DNA of 64,000 nt, from positions 1,488,001 to 1,552,000 of the forward strand of contig JACTVC010000001.1 in assembly GCA_018417955.1 (NCBI GenBank). The letters run 5' to 3'. The notes below the pieces were generated by a model. That model was not told where the DNA came from. It ran no database searches and worked only from the letters and a program-made list of their open reading frames with translations. Each line of letters begins with the position of its first letter. Positions within the stretch are counted from its first letter, which is position 1. The position numbers and the translations under genes were made by a program. This stretch comes from Laccaria trichodermophora (lineage: Eukaryota > Basidiomycota > Agaricomycetes > Agaricales > Hydnangiaceae). Of this stretch, positions 1 to 9,781 are shown piece by piece.

Positions 1-430
1 CTGGCAGTGTTGGCACCGACAACCTGAATAACAAGCAAGTGAGAAACGAAGATGTCAAAAATACTTGCAGGTAGTAGGACTGATACCGACTTGTAAGTTC
101 CTCCATTCTCCGATATTGCCCAATAAAACGGGTCTACTTTCGCAACGACTCGAAAATCGCCCCTTCTGATTTGAAACTCATTTACGCCTACGAACAAACC
201 ATTGTGCTCAGATTTGAGGGCGAATTTTGTACCAGTTCCATCGTCTAACAAGATCCACTGTTGGTGGAGGCCACCAGCAAAAGGGCGTGAAGTTGCTGTA
301 TGAAAGAAGTTAGGATGTCTTCCGAATCGATGTTATTTGCTGAGAGTGGACCTGTATTTAAAGCAAAAAGATCGAGCGGCTTTCCTCTGGAATCCACAAT
401 AAATTGAGGCCCGTCTTTGCATAGTAAAAC
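1..430 (-). CDS. Partial lectin-like protein, possibly beta-trefoil, runs off the left edge
   Basis: Only part of this minus-strand gene is present. A readable exon runs from about 295 to 87, then an intron (24-86), then an exon that continues past base 1. The translated exon carries HQQW followed by an ILLDDGTGTKFALKSEHNG stretch and ends near GGTYKS. An upstream stretch at about 330-430 reads FIVDSRGKPLDL. The Q-x-W plus LDL pattern resembles ricin-B-like (beta-trefoil) carbohydrate-binding domains of mushroom lectins. I cannot see a start codon or the rest of the protein, and the family call rests on weak motif resemblance. Another secreted or cytosolic agaricomycete protein is possible. 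Confidence 0.35.
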
Positions 431-543
431 ACAATGAGAATTTTTAGGAATTATGGAAATGTAGTCCAGAATGAGACGTACAAAAGTCAAACATCGTACC
501 CGTTGAGTCGCTGCAATCACCAGAGCCCAACAGGGACAGCAGC

Positions 544-790
544 GAGGTAGAGGGAATTGACATGAGATCATCAACGCCAACCACATTTTATAACGCAAAA
601 AGCCATCGGTGTTACTAACGAACACGTTCCAGGGGACGAGGCTGGATTCTCGCTTCTACACCTTCAGCATAGAGGTAGAGGGCACTGACATGAGATCATC
701 AACGACAACCACAGCTAATAACGGAAAAAGCCTTCATTGTCACCGAACACGTTCCAGGGAATGGCTGAATTCTTGCTTCTGCACCTCAAG
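544..790. repeat. Two tandem copies of a ~128 bp unit
   Basis: Bases 544-662 and 672-790 are diverged direct copies. Both start with GAGGTAGAGGG, and both share TGACATGAGATCATCAACG and GAACACGTTCCAGGG at the same spacing, giving a period of 128 bp. On the minus strand both copies encode a similar PWNVF...GF(L/F)RY segment, but the 672-790 copy then has an in-frame stop where the other reads on. The unit may therefore be a duplicated exon of the lectin-like gene to the left, with one copy decayed. Confidence 0.6.
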
Positions 791-796
791 TAGTAT

Positions 797-1794
797 CCGT
801 ACTTCTGAGCGGAAGCAATGAGACATGGACATCATGGCTAACAAAGTCAAGCGGCTTCCCCAGTGCTTCGAAGGCTGGCCCTGATCAAACGAAAAGATTG
901 AGAAGCTGCTCGATTGAAACCAATTGAAATCGAGAACCCTGCCATTTTGAAGACATCTCGTTCCTGCGCCTGGATTCAGCCCTTTGAAATCAAGGGGAAT
1001 CTCAACTTATCGGCCGTAATAGAGAAATCCAGCAGCGCGGTACCATAGAGGCATGTCCAGAAGATCCAACGCATCCGAACGTGACGAAGCGTCTGCTGTA
1101 ACGAAAGTCGACACCAGGAACGCGCTCATGGGTTGGAGAGTGAGCGAATATGATTCGTCAACGCAAGAGTTCCAGCGAGTGCGACGTCCTGGAGAGGTTC
1201 CGCTTGAGATTACTCGCAGCCCTTCTGGAGAAACACATTTTCCTCAAAAACTTCATCCGTCAGCGCAGGGAGAAGGTTTTCATTTGAGAGGCCTGTTGTT
1301 TTTCACCTTGCATCGCTTCTTTGTGAGATGTAGCCTTAGGCTTAATAGTAGACATTGTCAAAGGCCAAAAATGTCAGGCACGTGACTCCACTTGACCCCC
1401 CCCAAATTCATTCTTACCGGTACCCTTTCCCCAACTTCTCCCTTTTTCGACCTCCGAATTCCTTATTCGCCTTGCATATATTCGACATTTTGCCTCGCTG
1501 ACTGCCCCCGTTCGTTACTCATCCTGTTCCACAACGCCAAAGCCCCAGTTCATTGATCGGACTCCCAAGAACTGTTGATCAAGGACACTTAACGAAAGTA
1601 ATAGTTCTCGTTGCAAGTAAACAATTCGATTTCATTCTTTGTCTTATACATCGGGAACGGAACACTGTCCTAAATTTCATTTCACAGCAGTTGAGTGTTT
1701 GAAGGTAATCTGTGTATCGTTAAATTGAGGGGATTGATGAGAAAGTGACCACAAGCATGTGGGGACGTGAACATACCCTAACATCAAGGAGAGG
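797..1794. other. No gene resolved between the partial lectin and the tectonin gene
   Basis: An open stretch on the plus strand at 1053-1385 has no recognisable domain. On the minus strand a short start-like exon near 1350 (reading MSTIKPKATSHKEAMQ, then a GT) could be the first exon of the gene on the left, but I could not connect it. The part from about 1386 to 1794 is the 3' flank of the tectonin gene and shows nothing further. Confidence 0.4.
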
Positions 1795-2478
1795 CTAATC
1801 ACGGATCCAACGGAAAATGCTTCCACCTGCGTTAACCCCCCAAACCACACCATCGGTGCCCGCGCCGATATCAACCAATTTACCACCAATGTTAACCCAA
1901 GGGTTTTTGTCATCGCCCGTGGATGTGTAGATGTCGTCCGTCTTGTTGACCCCCCACACATTGGTTCTTATTCCAGCAGAGATTGCAGTGAGGGCACCGG
2001 GAATGTTGACCCAGTGGTTGGGATCTCCTTGGTCCCCAGTATAACGATAGATGGAACCACCGGCGTTCACCCCCCAAACTGTGCCATCGGCACCGGCACC
2101 AATGTCACTGAGGGCACCGGGGATCTGGACCCAGGGCTTCGCGTCGTCACCTGTGTAACGAAAGATCTGGTCTGAGGCGTTGACTCCCCAAACGTTGGTG
2201 CGGGATCCAGCAGAGATTCGTTTGAGTTTTCCCGGAATGTGGGTCCAGTGATTGGTATCCCAGACATAGCGGAAGATGTCGCCGCCGGCGTTGACCCCCC
2301 AAACGGTGCCATCAGCGGCCGCGCCTATGTCGGTGAGACCACCAGGGATCTCGACCCAGGGTTTGGTGTCATCGCCTGTGTAACGAAAGATGTTGCTGGC
2401 AGCGTTGACTCCCCAAACATTGGTGACTGATCCGGCGGAGATTCGCGTGAGACCACCAGGGATATTTTTCCAAGGCAT
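1795..2478 (-). CDS. Tectonin-type six-bladed beta-propeller lectin
   Basis: Single-exon gene of 227 residues. The sequence is six tandem tectonin repeats of about 36 residues, each with a WGVN core followed by an aromatic or aliphatic sheet and IFRY-like end (for example NVWGVNAASNIFRY, TVWGVNAGGDIFRY). Six repeats make one closed beta-propeller, as in Laccaria bicolor tectonin 2. Fungal tectonins are cytoplasmic defence lectins that bind O-methylated sugars on bacteria and nematodes; the sugar specificity here is inferred from the family. I chose the ATG at 2478 because it begins MPWKNIPGG, directly at the first repeat. An in-frame TTG at 2505 is not a credible start. There is no signal peptide, which fits the family. 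A TATA-like CTATATAAG lies about 200 bp upstream, near 2685. Confidence 0.85.
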   Translation of the reverse strand: MPWKNIPGGLTRISAGSVTNVWGVNAASNIFRYTGDDTKPWVEIPGGLTDIGAAADGTVWGVNAGGDIFRYVWDTNHWTHIPGKLKRISAGSRTNVWGVNASDQIFRYTGDDAKPWVQIPGALSDIGAGADGTVWGVNAGGSIYRYTGDQGDPNHWVNIPGALTAISAGIRTNVWGVNKTDDIYTSTGDDKNPWVNIGGKLVDIGAGTDGVVWGVNAGGSIFRWIRD

Positions 2479-3717
2479 GTTGCGAGTGGTGATAAACTTG
2501 ATCAAAATGAAGACATCAGCACCGTGAAATGGGCGACAACAGTGGGTAAATGTACCTGATAAATCTGATAACGCACGGAGTAGATAGATGTAAGCTTGGG
2601 AGATTCATGAGTCGAATTGTCTACCCACCAATGAAAACGGTCGCGAACGATGAGGGTGAAGCTGCTTGCACGAGCTACTTATATAGGGCCAGGTGGTCTA
2701 GATTCTAATCACGTTGTCGCCTTTGAGGAGGTAAAGAGGAGCATTGCATTAGGAGCCCAAGAGATCGAAGGACAAAATGGAATGCTGTCATGAAGATGCT
2801 CGCTGTCATGAAGATGCACGCTGTCGTGGATATGCTCCGCATCAACATAGAGCGACCGGAGAGACAAGCTCGCCGGTTTCGGCGCCAAGTGTCGAACGTG
2901 TCCCAATAGATGGTCGACTATTTCTTCCGCAATAATTTCTGCAAGAAGGATGGAGGAACAAGCATCATCGATGAGTGGCGCTAGTAACTTGATGACCCAA
3001 GATCTCCCAACAACGTTCCCAATCACATTTCCTCTAGGCAAACTCCTCACGCCTTGAAAGGGATATGAACCACCTTTGCGTCATTAATGTTTTCCTTCTA
3101 GAATGCTGAGTCGACGTCTTGGATTCCTTCATAGGCAAGAGGAGTCCGAGAGACAGAAGTGAGTCCGTAGAAAAGAGAAATGACACGGATTCAACGGCGA
3201 TAACTTTGGTCAGAGGATGATGAGCAATGAGGTGATCAAGAGGTGATTTGTATCAATGATGACGGAAAAGTGAAACAGAAAGACCCTCTTTCGTGAAAAT
3301 TGGAAGTGATACCAGGTGATACCTGGAGATTCGGATAATTGGATAGAATGTTCCGAACCCTCAAAGAAGCAGCGTTTGGACAGGTGTACGTACGACTTGA
3401 ACATGCAACTGTCAGCTGAGAAAGAGGTATATGAGTCGGTACCAGTGGTGCTGCACAATTGGGTCAATGACGCGATGTGAGAACAATGTCCCTTACTTAC
3501 GATACTCGTAAAGTTCCTCAAGGTCGGCGATTCCGAGTCCGCTGATTTCCTATGCGTAGTTATTAAACAGAAATGTCCACTCCGTACTGACGGAACTAGA
3601 ATATGCCAAAGGATGGTAAGTATCGCCAAATGGCGGGGTGACCGTGAATCGCTTCAACATCGGAATTGCTCACCTATAAGTTTACCACCATTTTCTATCA
3701 ACAGTTAATCTGCAATA
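2479..3717. other. Unresolved region, possible multi-exon minus-strand gene
   Basis: The first ~250 bp is the tectonin promoter. Beyond it the minus strand has coding-like pieces: 2709-3050 (113 codons, ending in a histidine-rich HIHDSVHLHDSEHLHDS run made by a short DNA repeat at about 2787-2840) and a splice-bounded exon near 3497-3550 reading EISGLGIADLEELYEY, followed by GTAAGT. I could not join them into one frame or recognise a family. A gene divergent from CWC25 is plausible but unproven. Confidence 0.25.
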
Positions 3718-4100
3718 ATGGGTGGTGGAGATTTGAATATGAAAAGGTCTTGTCACCCTCTCCTACTAAAGAATCAGGAGAGGGTATGGCTCGATGACAA
3801 GAAAGCTGTGGGTCATCATCTCCCATCTTCACCGACACCATTCACTCAGATGCCACACGCTACCAGCTTGAGGAGAGGAAGAAAATTGATCAACTTCGTA
3901 AAGAAAAGGAAGAGGAGCGTCAACTTCGGGAGCTTGAACGTCTGCAAGAGGAACAGACAGGCAAGAAACGAACGGAGAAGTTAGAATGGTTGTATGCAAT
4001 GCCTCCGACGGCAAGTAGTCAGAATCCGAATGATTTGGAGGACTATCTGCTCGGAAAAAAGAGAGTGGAGAAGATATCGACGGCCGACGAGAACGCAAAG
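3718..4100 (+). pseudogene. CWC25: CWC25 pre-mRNA splicing factor, N-terminal part only
   Basis: The frame starts MGGGDLNMKRSCHPLLLKNQ, the near-invariant start of Cwc25 proteins. It continues in a second exon with EEERQLRELERLQEEQTGKK, LEWLYAMPP and NPNDLEDYLLGKKRV, all diagnostic of the family. Cwc25 joins the spliceosome for the first catalytic step. The two exons are 3718-3811 and 3850-4100, separated by a very short 38 bp intron, and give 115 open codons. A normal donor (GTGAGT) follows, but the next intron contains a 1.2 kb inverted-repeat element. When that element is removed in silico, a TAG acceptor forms that leads to a stop after five codons. No downstream Cwc25 sequence was found, so this is probably a truncated copy with a functional copy elsewhere; an unusual remote 3' exon is not excluded. 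Confidence 0.65.
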
Positions 4101-4152
4101 GTGAGTTCACTATCGCTCCGCCTTTCGCTTGGCCCTAAACTGAACCGTCACG

Positions 4153-5367
4153 CTCAGTAAAAACGATTCGTCAGGTCTTGGTCATATGGTAGTCACGCTA
4201 CTACACGAAAATGCACGACATGACTAAAAGCAGTCTTTTTTACAAAATTTTGACTTCGAGTTGACTTCGCCAAGTCGTGTTAAGTCGTGTGGTCTTGTCT
4301 GTTAATTCCCACCATCTGTAGGTTACAGTCATTTGGTAGTCATGTAGTTATCTTTTCATAGTCCTTTCATAGTCAAATAAAAGTCAGAACATAGTTATGC
4401 TACAGTCATATAATAGTCTCACTCCCGTCATGCTCAGGTCATTTGAATGACATACATTAGTCGTGTATTTCTCTTCACAACCTCAGGTAGCAGTATTCTC
4501 AGCACCACATCGGAGTCATGTTAATGTAATATCATTGATTCTGGAAGCATACCGAGTCCTGACTATGCTATATGTAGGCTCCTTCTAGCGTGAATCAACC
4601 ACTTAGAGTCCAAACTCTCATCTCCTAATGGTGAACCTCGAGTGTCGGAGAAGAGGCCGTTTGTCAAAGGAGGGAGGAAACCGTGAAGTCGGGGGAGGCC
4701 GAGCAGACCGTTCATCAAGGTAGAGGGAAGGCCGAGAGCCCTTTCATCAAGGGAGGGGCAGTTCATCAAGGAAAGAGACAGTTCGTCAAGGGACCATTCA
4801 GCGAGGGAAGACAGTTCATTGAGGACAGCGAGGAAAGACGGTTAATCAAGCAGATACCATTCATCGAGGGAGAAGACGTTGATGGAGGAGACCATGCGAA
4901 GACCGTTCGTCATCGAGAAAGGAGGCCATTGGTAAGGCCATCCGTTAGGAGAGGAGGCCACTCATTGTGGATGGGAGGAGGCTGTTCATCGCAGAAGGAA
5001 GGAGGGCGCCCGTCGACTTGTGAATTAGACCTCTCGACGTCGATATGGGGGGAGAAGAACTTGGGAAGAACAGGATTTTCACGCTGTCATGATCAGCTGA
5101 TGTCGGAGTTTCAATGGACTTGAACAAATTGTCTTGTACTTCCAAGTTCCAAGAAGACAACGGCAATATGTGATTCAGTTGACAAGGACTAGACTACGAC
5201 GCAGCATGTAGTTGACTATTCCTTGACTTCAGTCAGACTGTGAACCCATAGCAAATACATCCCTGAGCAATCCCCGAGCGCCACATGACTTTGAATGACC
5301 TAACATGACTTCACATGACCTTCTTGCGAGAGGTCCATGACTTGACTTGACTTTCGTTTTTACTGAG
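4153..5367. mobile_element. 1.2 kb TIR element (non-autonomous DNA transposon) in the CWC25 intron
   Basis: The ends are perfect inverted repeats: CTCAGTAAAAACGA on the left and its complement TCGTTTTTACTGAG-type end on the right (last bases CGTTTTTACTGAG). The element is flanked by an exact 7 bp duplication, CGTCACG, at 4146-4152 and 5368-5374. Inside, both subterminal regions are crowded with short AGTCATGT/ACATGACTT motifs in opposite orientation, and the middle (about 4640-4990) is built of imperfect TTCATCAAGGGAG-like repeats. No transposase is seen, so it would need one supplied in trans. Superfamily is uncertain: a 7 bp target duplication does not match hAT (8) or CACTA (2-3) exactly. 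Confidence 0.75.
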
Positions 5368-5703
5368 CGTCACGTAGGGAGGGCATGCCGCATGAGGATG
5401 ATTGATACTCAACTGTTGAAACTCCTGGCCTCCCTTTGACCCCTTGTAGGTCTTGCCTGATGTATATGTACCCATTGTGTATCTGAAGCAAGCAGTCCAC
5501 TCTGGACACGCTGCAACTGCACGACAGTTGAGAAGTGTTCACTATCTGGGATTATTTTTCCCATATTTACAGCAGGATACCATTTTCCAAGCCATTTTCT
5601 AACCAAAAAAAATACCTAGGTTACGCGGGTTATACCCAGTCAGATGATCATGAACGGGCTGAATACGATAACTAGGATAGCAAAACACTCGAGCGGGACC
5701 AGA

Positions 5704-7238
5704 CTATGTACGCCGTTTTTTTTTATGCGACAGGGTAGGCGTCCCCGCTTCAACCACGTCGTCATCCCTATCCCTGTCGTCGCCACCTGACAATTTGTAA
5801 CGGCGCTTTTTACCTCCTCCTCGGGCCTTGCTCTCTTCGTTGAGTTGATTGCGGGCTAGTCTTCCAGCTTCAACCACCCGCTCTTTGAGCAGCGCGATCT
5901 CCTGCAAGTCGGTTGGATAAAGGTCTAGTTTTCGATTTAGGACTTTCTCCAGACGCAACATGAGTTCGGCGTCGTATTGCGTGACCATGAGTATGGATTT
6001 GCCAGCTCTACCTGCCCGCGCTGTACGTCCCACACGATGGATGTAGTCCTTCGAGTGAGTGGGAGTGTCGTAGTTGATGACAACGTCAACATTGGGAACA
6101 TCCAGGCCACTATGATGAAAACAATGGGCTTCTCAGCGGGAAGATGATAGCTGTAGCGACGCACCGGCTTGCCACGTCAGTGGCTACCAATATTTTGCTT
6201 TTTCCGCTTTTGAATCTAGTGAACGCGCCCAATCGCTGGCTTTGCGTAAGCTCGCCGTGAAGAGGTACGGCGTCAAATCCGAGACTGCGTAGAATGATGC
6301 TTAGGCTGAGGAAAAGAGGTTCAGATGGGAGTCGAGAGAAGAGGAAATTCATGTACCGCTTCGCGTCAGCCACAGTTCGAACAAAAACGATGATCAGATT
6401 CTGCGCCAAAGAGTTGATCAAATAGACCAGTGTGACTTCTTTTTCCACCAGAGGGCATAGAAGATAATGTTGGACAAGGGTGGAGACTGTGGTGTACCTG
6501 TGTCGAATAGAATGAGAAGAAGTTGTAACGAAGTATAAGCAGGTCCAAACCTGAACAACGATGCGTCTACGCGGACTGGGTCAGAGAGACTTGCGCGCTG
6601 TAGCTTGGAGACGTTTGCCGTCATGGTAGCCGAGAAGAGGTACGTGCAACGTTCCTTGGGTATTGACTGCATGATTTCAGTTATTTCACGCTGGAAATCA
6701 AGGTCCAAAAGACGATCTGCTTCGTCCAGAACCTATAGGCCGAAATGAATGATGGGTAGAGTGGTGTGAAAGCTGTCCATACCAGATGTTTCAAGGAGCG
6801 CAAGCTGAATCCTTTCGTTGACTTGAGATGATCATGAAGCCGCCCTGGTGTAGCAACAATAATGTGCGGCTTTTGGGCGAGTCGTACCGCCTGCTGAACT
6901 CGGTCGTCGTCGCCACCGACAACCACAACCGACCGGACACCCATCGCTGCGCCCAGAGCCTCGAATTGCGCCGAGATTTGATAAGCCAGCTCGCGGGTAG
7001 GGGAAAGAACACATGCAAAGTAGGCTTGAGGATTGTCCCATAGGCGGTGGAGGATAGGAATCGCGAAAGCTAGTGTTTTCCCGGAACCGGTGGGTGCGAT
7101 ACCGATGATATCTCGCCCGGCGATAGCTTGCGGGATGCAACCTGTCTGTATTTCGGTGGGAGTTGTGTGCTTGAGTTCTTCTAGTGCCTGCAAGAGAGGT
7201 GCGCAGATGTCTAATTCTGCGAAAGTTTTGGTCTCCAT
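5704..7238 (-). CDS. RRP3: DEAD-box RNA helicase Rrp3/DDX47
   Basis: Nuclear ATP-dependent helicase required for 18S rRNA maturation in the small-subunit processome. Five exons (7238-6783, 6732-6551, 6497-6357, 6299-6165, 6109-5704) join to 439 residues with one frame. All helicase motifs are visible: Q motif TPTEIQ (26-31), Walker A APTGSGKT (48-55), PTRELA (80-85), TPGR (130-133), VLDEAD (153-158) rebuilt across the first splice junction, SAT, then in the second domain ATDVASRGLD and [10 protein letters not shown]. The C-terminal tail is short and lysine/arginine rich (KKRYKL-like, ending KKKRRT), as expected for a nucleolar protein. Distinction from other DEAD boxes rests on the Rrp3-like N-terminus ([14 protein letters not shown]) and the [19 protein letters not shown] segment. 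The neighbouring gene RET2 is on the same strand about 330 bp upstream. Confidence 0.92.
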
Positions 7239-7568
7239 GGATGATCAAGTGAGGCTCACGACAGAAACAAAAAGTAAAGAACCGCCAAGACCGAGTGGCG
7301 ACACCAGTCCAGAATTCAAACCACAACCGTACCGTGCGCGTGAAGTCTTTCGGGAGAACCTGGAATGAATATGATTGTTAAACAGTGTATAAAATTTGAA
7401 GATGTCTGGTGGAGAATTGAGCGAGTTATTCAAGGTGACCGAATGACCCCACCCTTCTGATGTAAGGGACAGGGTTAGTACCCGCAAAGTCACAGTTCAA
7501 ACGAAGTTTTCTAACCGAGCCCGTACAAAAGTCGAAGTCAACTCCCCCTCACCCGCAAAGTTCACTCT

Positions 7569-9527
7569 TTAAACAACCAAGTACTCATCTGCAACCACAA
7601 GCTTATCCACACTCCACTTTACCTCACCTCCCTCCCCTTCTCCAATCTTTTGCACATGATCAACACCAACACCAGCCAAACACCCCTGCCCAACGAAACT
7701 AACTTCGACAGGGAAGAACGCTGCTACGTCGTCACCTCCCACCGTGAACATCAATGAGCCCGACTTTGTACTCTCCACAGAAGGCGAGATGACGGGGATG
7801 GACCAGGCAAGTGAGTGTGAGGAGGGATCGAGGGACCATGAGCCTGTGTGTTCGGAGGATACGGTTGGGTAGGAGCCGTCACTTAAGAGAGGGGAGGTTA
7901 GAAGGAGGGGTGGAGGATGGAAGAGAAGAAAGGACGTACGGGAGGGGAATAGAGATGACGACGTCGTATAGAGTGACATGTTCATTCTCTAGCTCGTACT
8001 CAATGCTCACTTCACATGTACCGTCATTGGAGGGTGAGGGCCAGCAGTTGACTGAGGCGAATGATCAGCAAAAATTTGACGAGAACAGTGTAGAACTCAC
8101 TCGACAACGGCACATTAGTCTCATCCGTCCCAACGTACCTCCACTTCAATACTGCCAAGCTCTGTCCAACAGGAAACGCCCTTCCAGGGTCTTTGAGCGC
8201 AACAACCTTGGGCCCTGCACCAGGTGCAAACTTGGCGACATTGGGGTGTTGCTTGAACTGCAACGCCGTCCCAAATGTATCAGCGGGCGGCTGCGAGAGA
8301 GTAATTTTGAGGTGTGCAGATGCAGGGTCGGAGATTTGGAGGTTCATGTCTCCTTTCAGTTCGAAGGATTGGAGGCCGCCGTCACGGAGGAGGGAAAGTG
8401 AAATTTGTTCCTTGATAACGATGTGTACGCTGCGAATAGATAAGTCTCATTTGGTTAAAGGCGTGAAAATGGCCGTACCTCTCAGCCTCAACTTCGGGAA
8501 CACTTCCCCTCCCACTCGCTTTCTGAATCGTCGGCTCGCTCACTGCCTGGGTTGGCGTTGTCGGCTCCGTCCTCTCCTCCACCCCCAAGCCCGTGGTAGC
8601 CAACACCTCACCCCCAAGCGCGTCCAACAACTCTGCCTGCTTCGTCTTTTTCGCCGAGCCAAGCTTCATTCCGCTTCCCTTGAACGCGGGGGACTTGGCT
8701 GCGGGAGTCGTGCCACGAATGGTGGAAGAGGGTTCCACGGGCTCAAAGCGGGGGATGGGTGAGTATCCTGAAATGCCGCCGCCTACTCCTAGATAGGATG
8801 GACTGGAAGTGTTGAGTGAACCACCGATGGAAGCTGCGCGGCGTTGTTGTTCGCGACGCTGCATTTCAAGTTGCTTTGCGCGTCGTTTGAGCTCTTCTTT
8901 AGCTTCCGCCTCTTTGTTCTACGTGTACGGTGTTAATTTAATACAAGTGATAGAGAAGAAAAAACCCACCCTTGCAATTATTTCCTGGATCTTTTCCTCG
9001 TGACTCTCCATCTCCAGGACACTCCTAACCTGCATCAGCCCAACCTGCTCTCTGTACCCCAGACTAACAACCTCGTCGAATGCTCCAAGCAACTCAAACG
9101 CATTTTTCAAAATCTCTCTCTCGTCCGCAGATCTACAGATATCAGAGACGACGCGAGCAAAGAGGTGGAGTGTATCGATGTCCTGGAGGATATTGGATGC
9201 TTTGTTCGTTATCAAGAGGATGTAGAGGTCCTCTAAGGGTTGGTAGACGTAGCGAACGTCTGGAGTTTCTACAGAGGTGTGTTGGGTGTTTGTGGGTATA
9301 AGCTTAGGAAAAGAGGCAAGCAGAGATTCGATCCGGGTTCGCGACATGTCCCTAAATTGTCGAGAAATGACGGCTAATCCAAAATACTGTATAAGCAACA
9401 GAAAACCTTTTGTAACGAAAGATACGAACCTTTGCCGCCTTTGGTGCATATCGACGCTGCTAGCACAACCTACACCAATCAATTCCTCGTCAATGACGTT
9501 CAATATCAAAATAGGGAAACTAACCAT
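7569..9527 (-). CDS. RET2: Coatomer delta subunit (delta-COP)
   Basis: Subunit of the COPI coat that returns proteins from Golgi to ER. Seven exons (9527-9525, 9469-9430, 9373-8970, 8918-8479, 8429-8101, 8051-7940, 7881-7569) join to 546 residues. The N-terminal longin-like part reads VVLAASICTKGGKAVISRQF, then SRTRIESLLASFPKLI and VRYVYQPLEDLYILLITNK, diagnostic of delta-COP. A charged linker (NKEAEAKEELKRRAKQ) follows. The mu-homology domain contains KEQISLSLLRDGGLQSFELK, INCWPSPSNDG and YELENEHVTLYDVVISIPLP, and the protein ends WSVDKLVVADEYLVV. The first coding exon is only the ATG; the reading after it is unambiguous because the next exon gives the family's invariant start. Confidence 0.93.
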
Positions 9528-9781
9528 TTTTCGAGTATCTATAAAACGCCTGTACCGCGCGTCCTGAAGCCTGCTTTGAAGGAAATGTCGACGATAGCGT
9601 CAGATTCGTGTCAGTCGATGTGGACAGGTCGTATTCGTTCACGTGATAGCCGACCTTGAAATCACAACACTTCAAAACAACGCACTTCAGCAATTTGCTG
9701 CAAGACTCTTCGCACTTTGCAGACTCCACTGCAATTTGTTATTCTCATCTTTTGCCTCTCGTCGTGCACCTTTTTTGCGAC

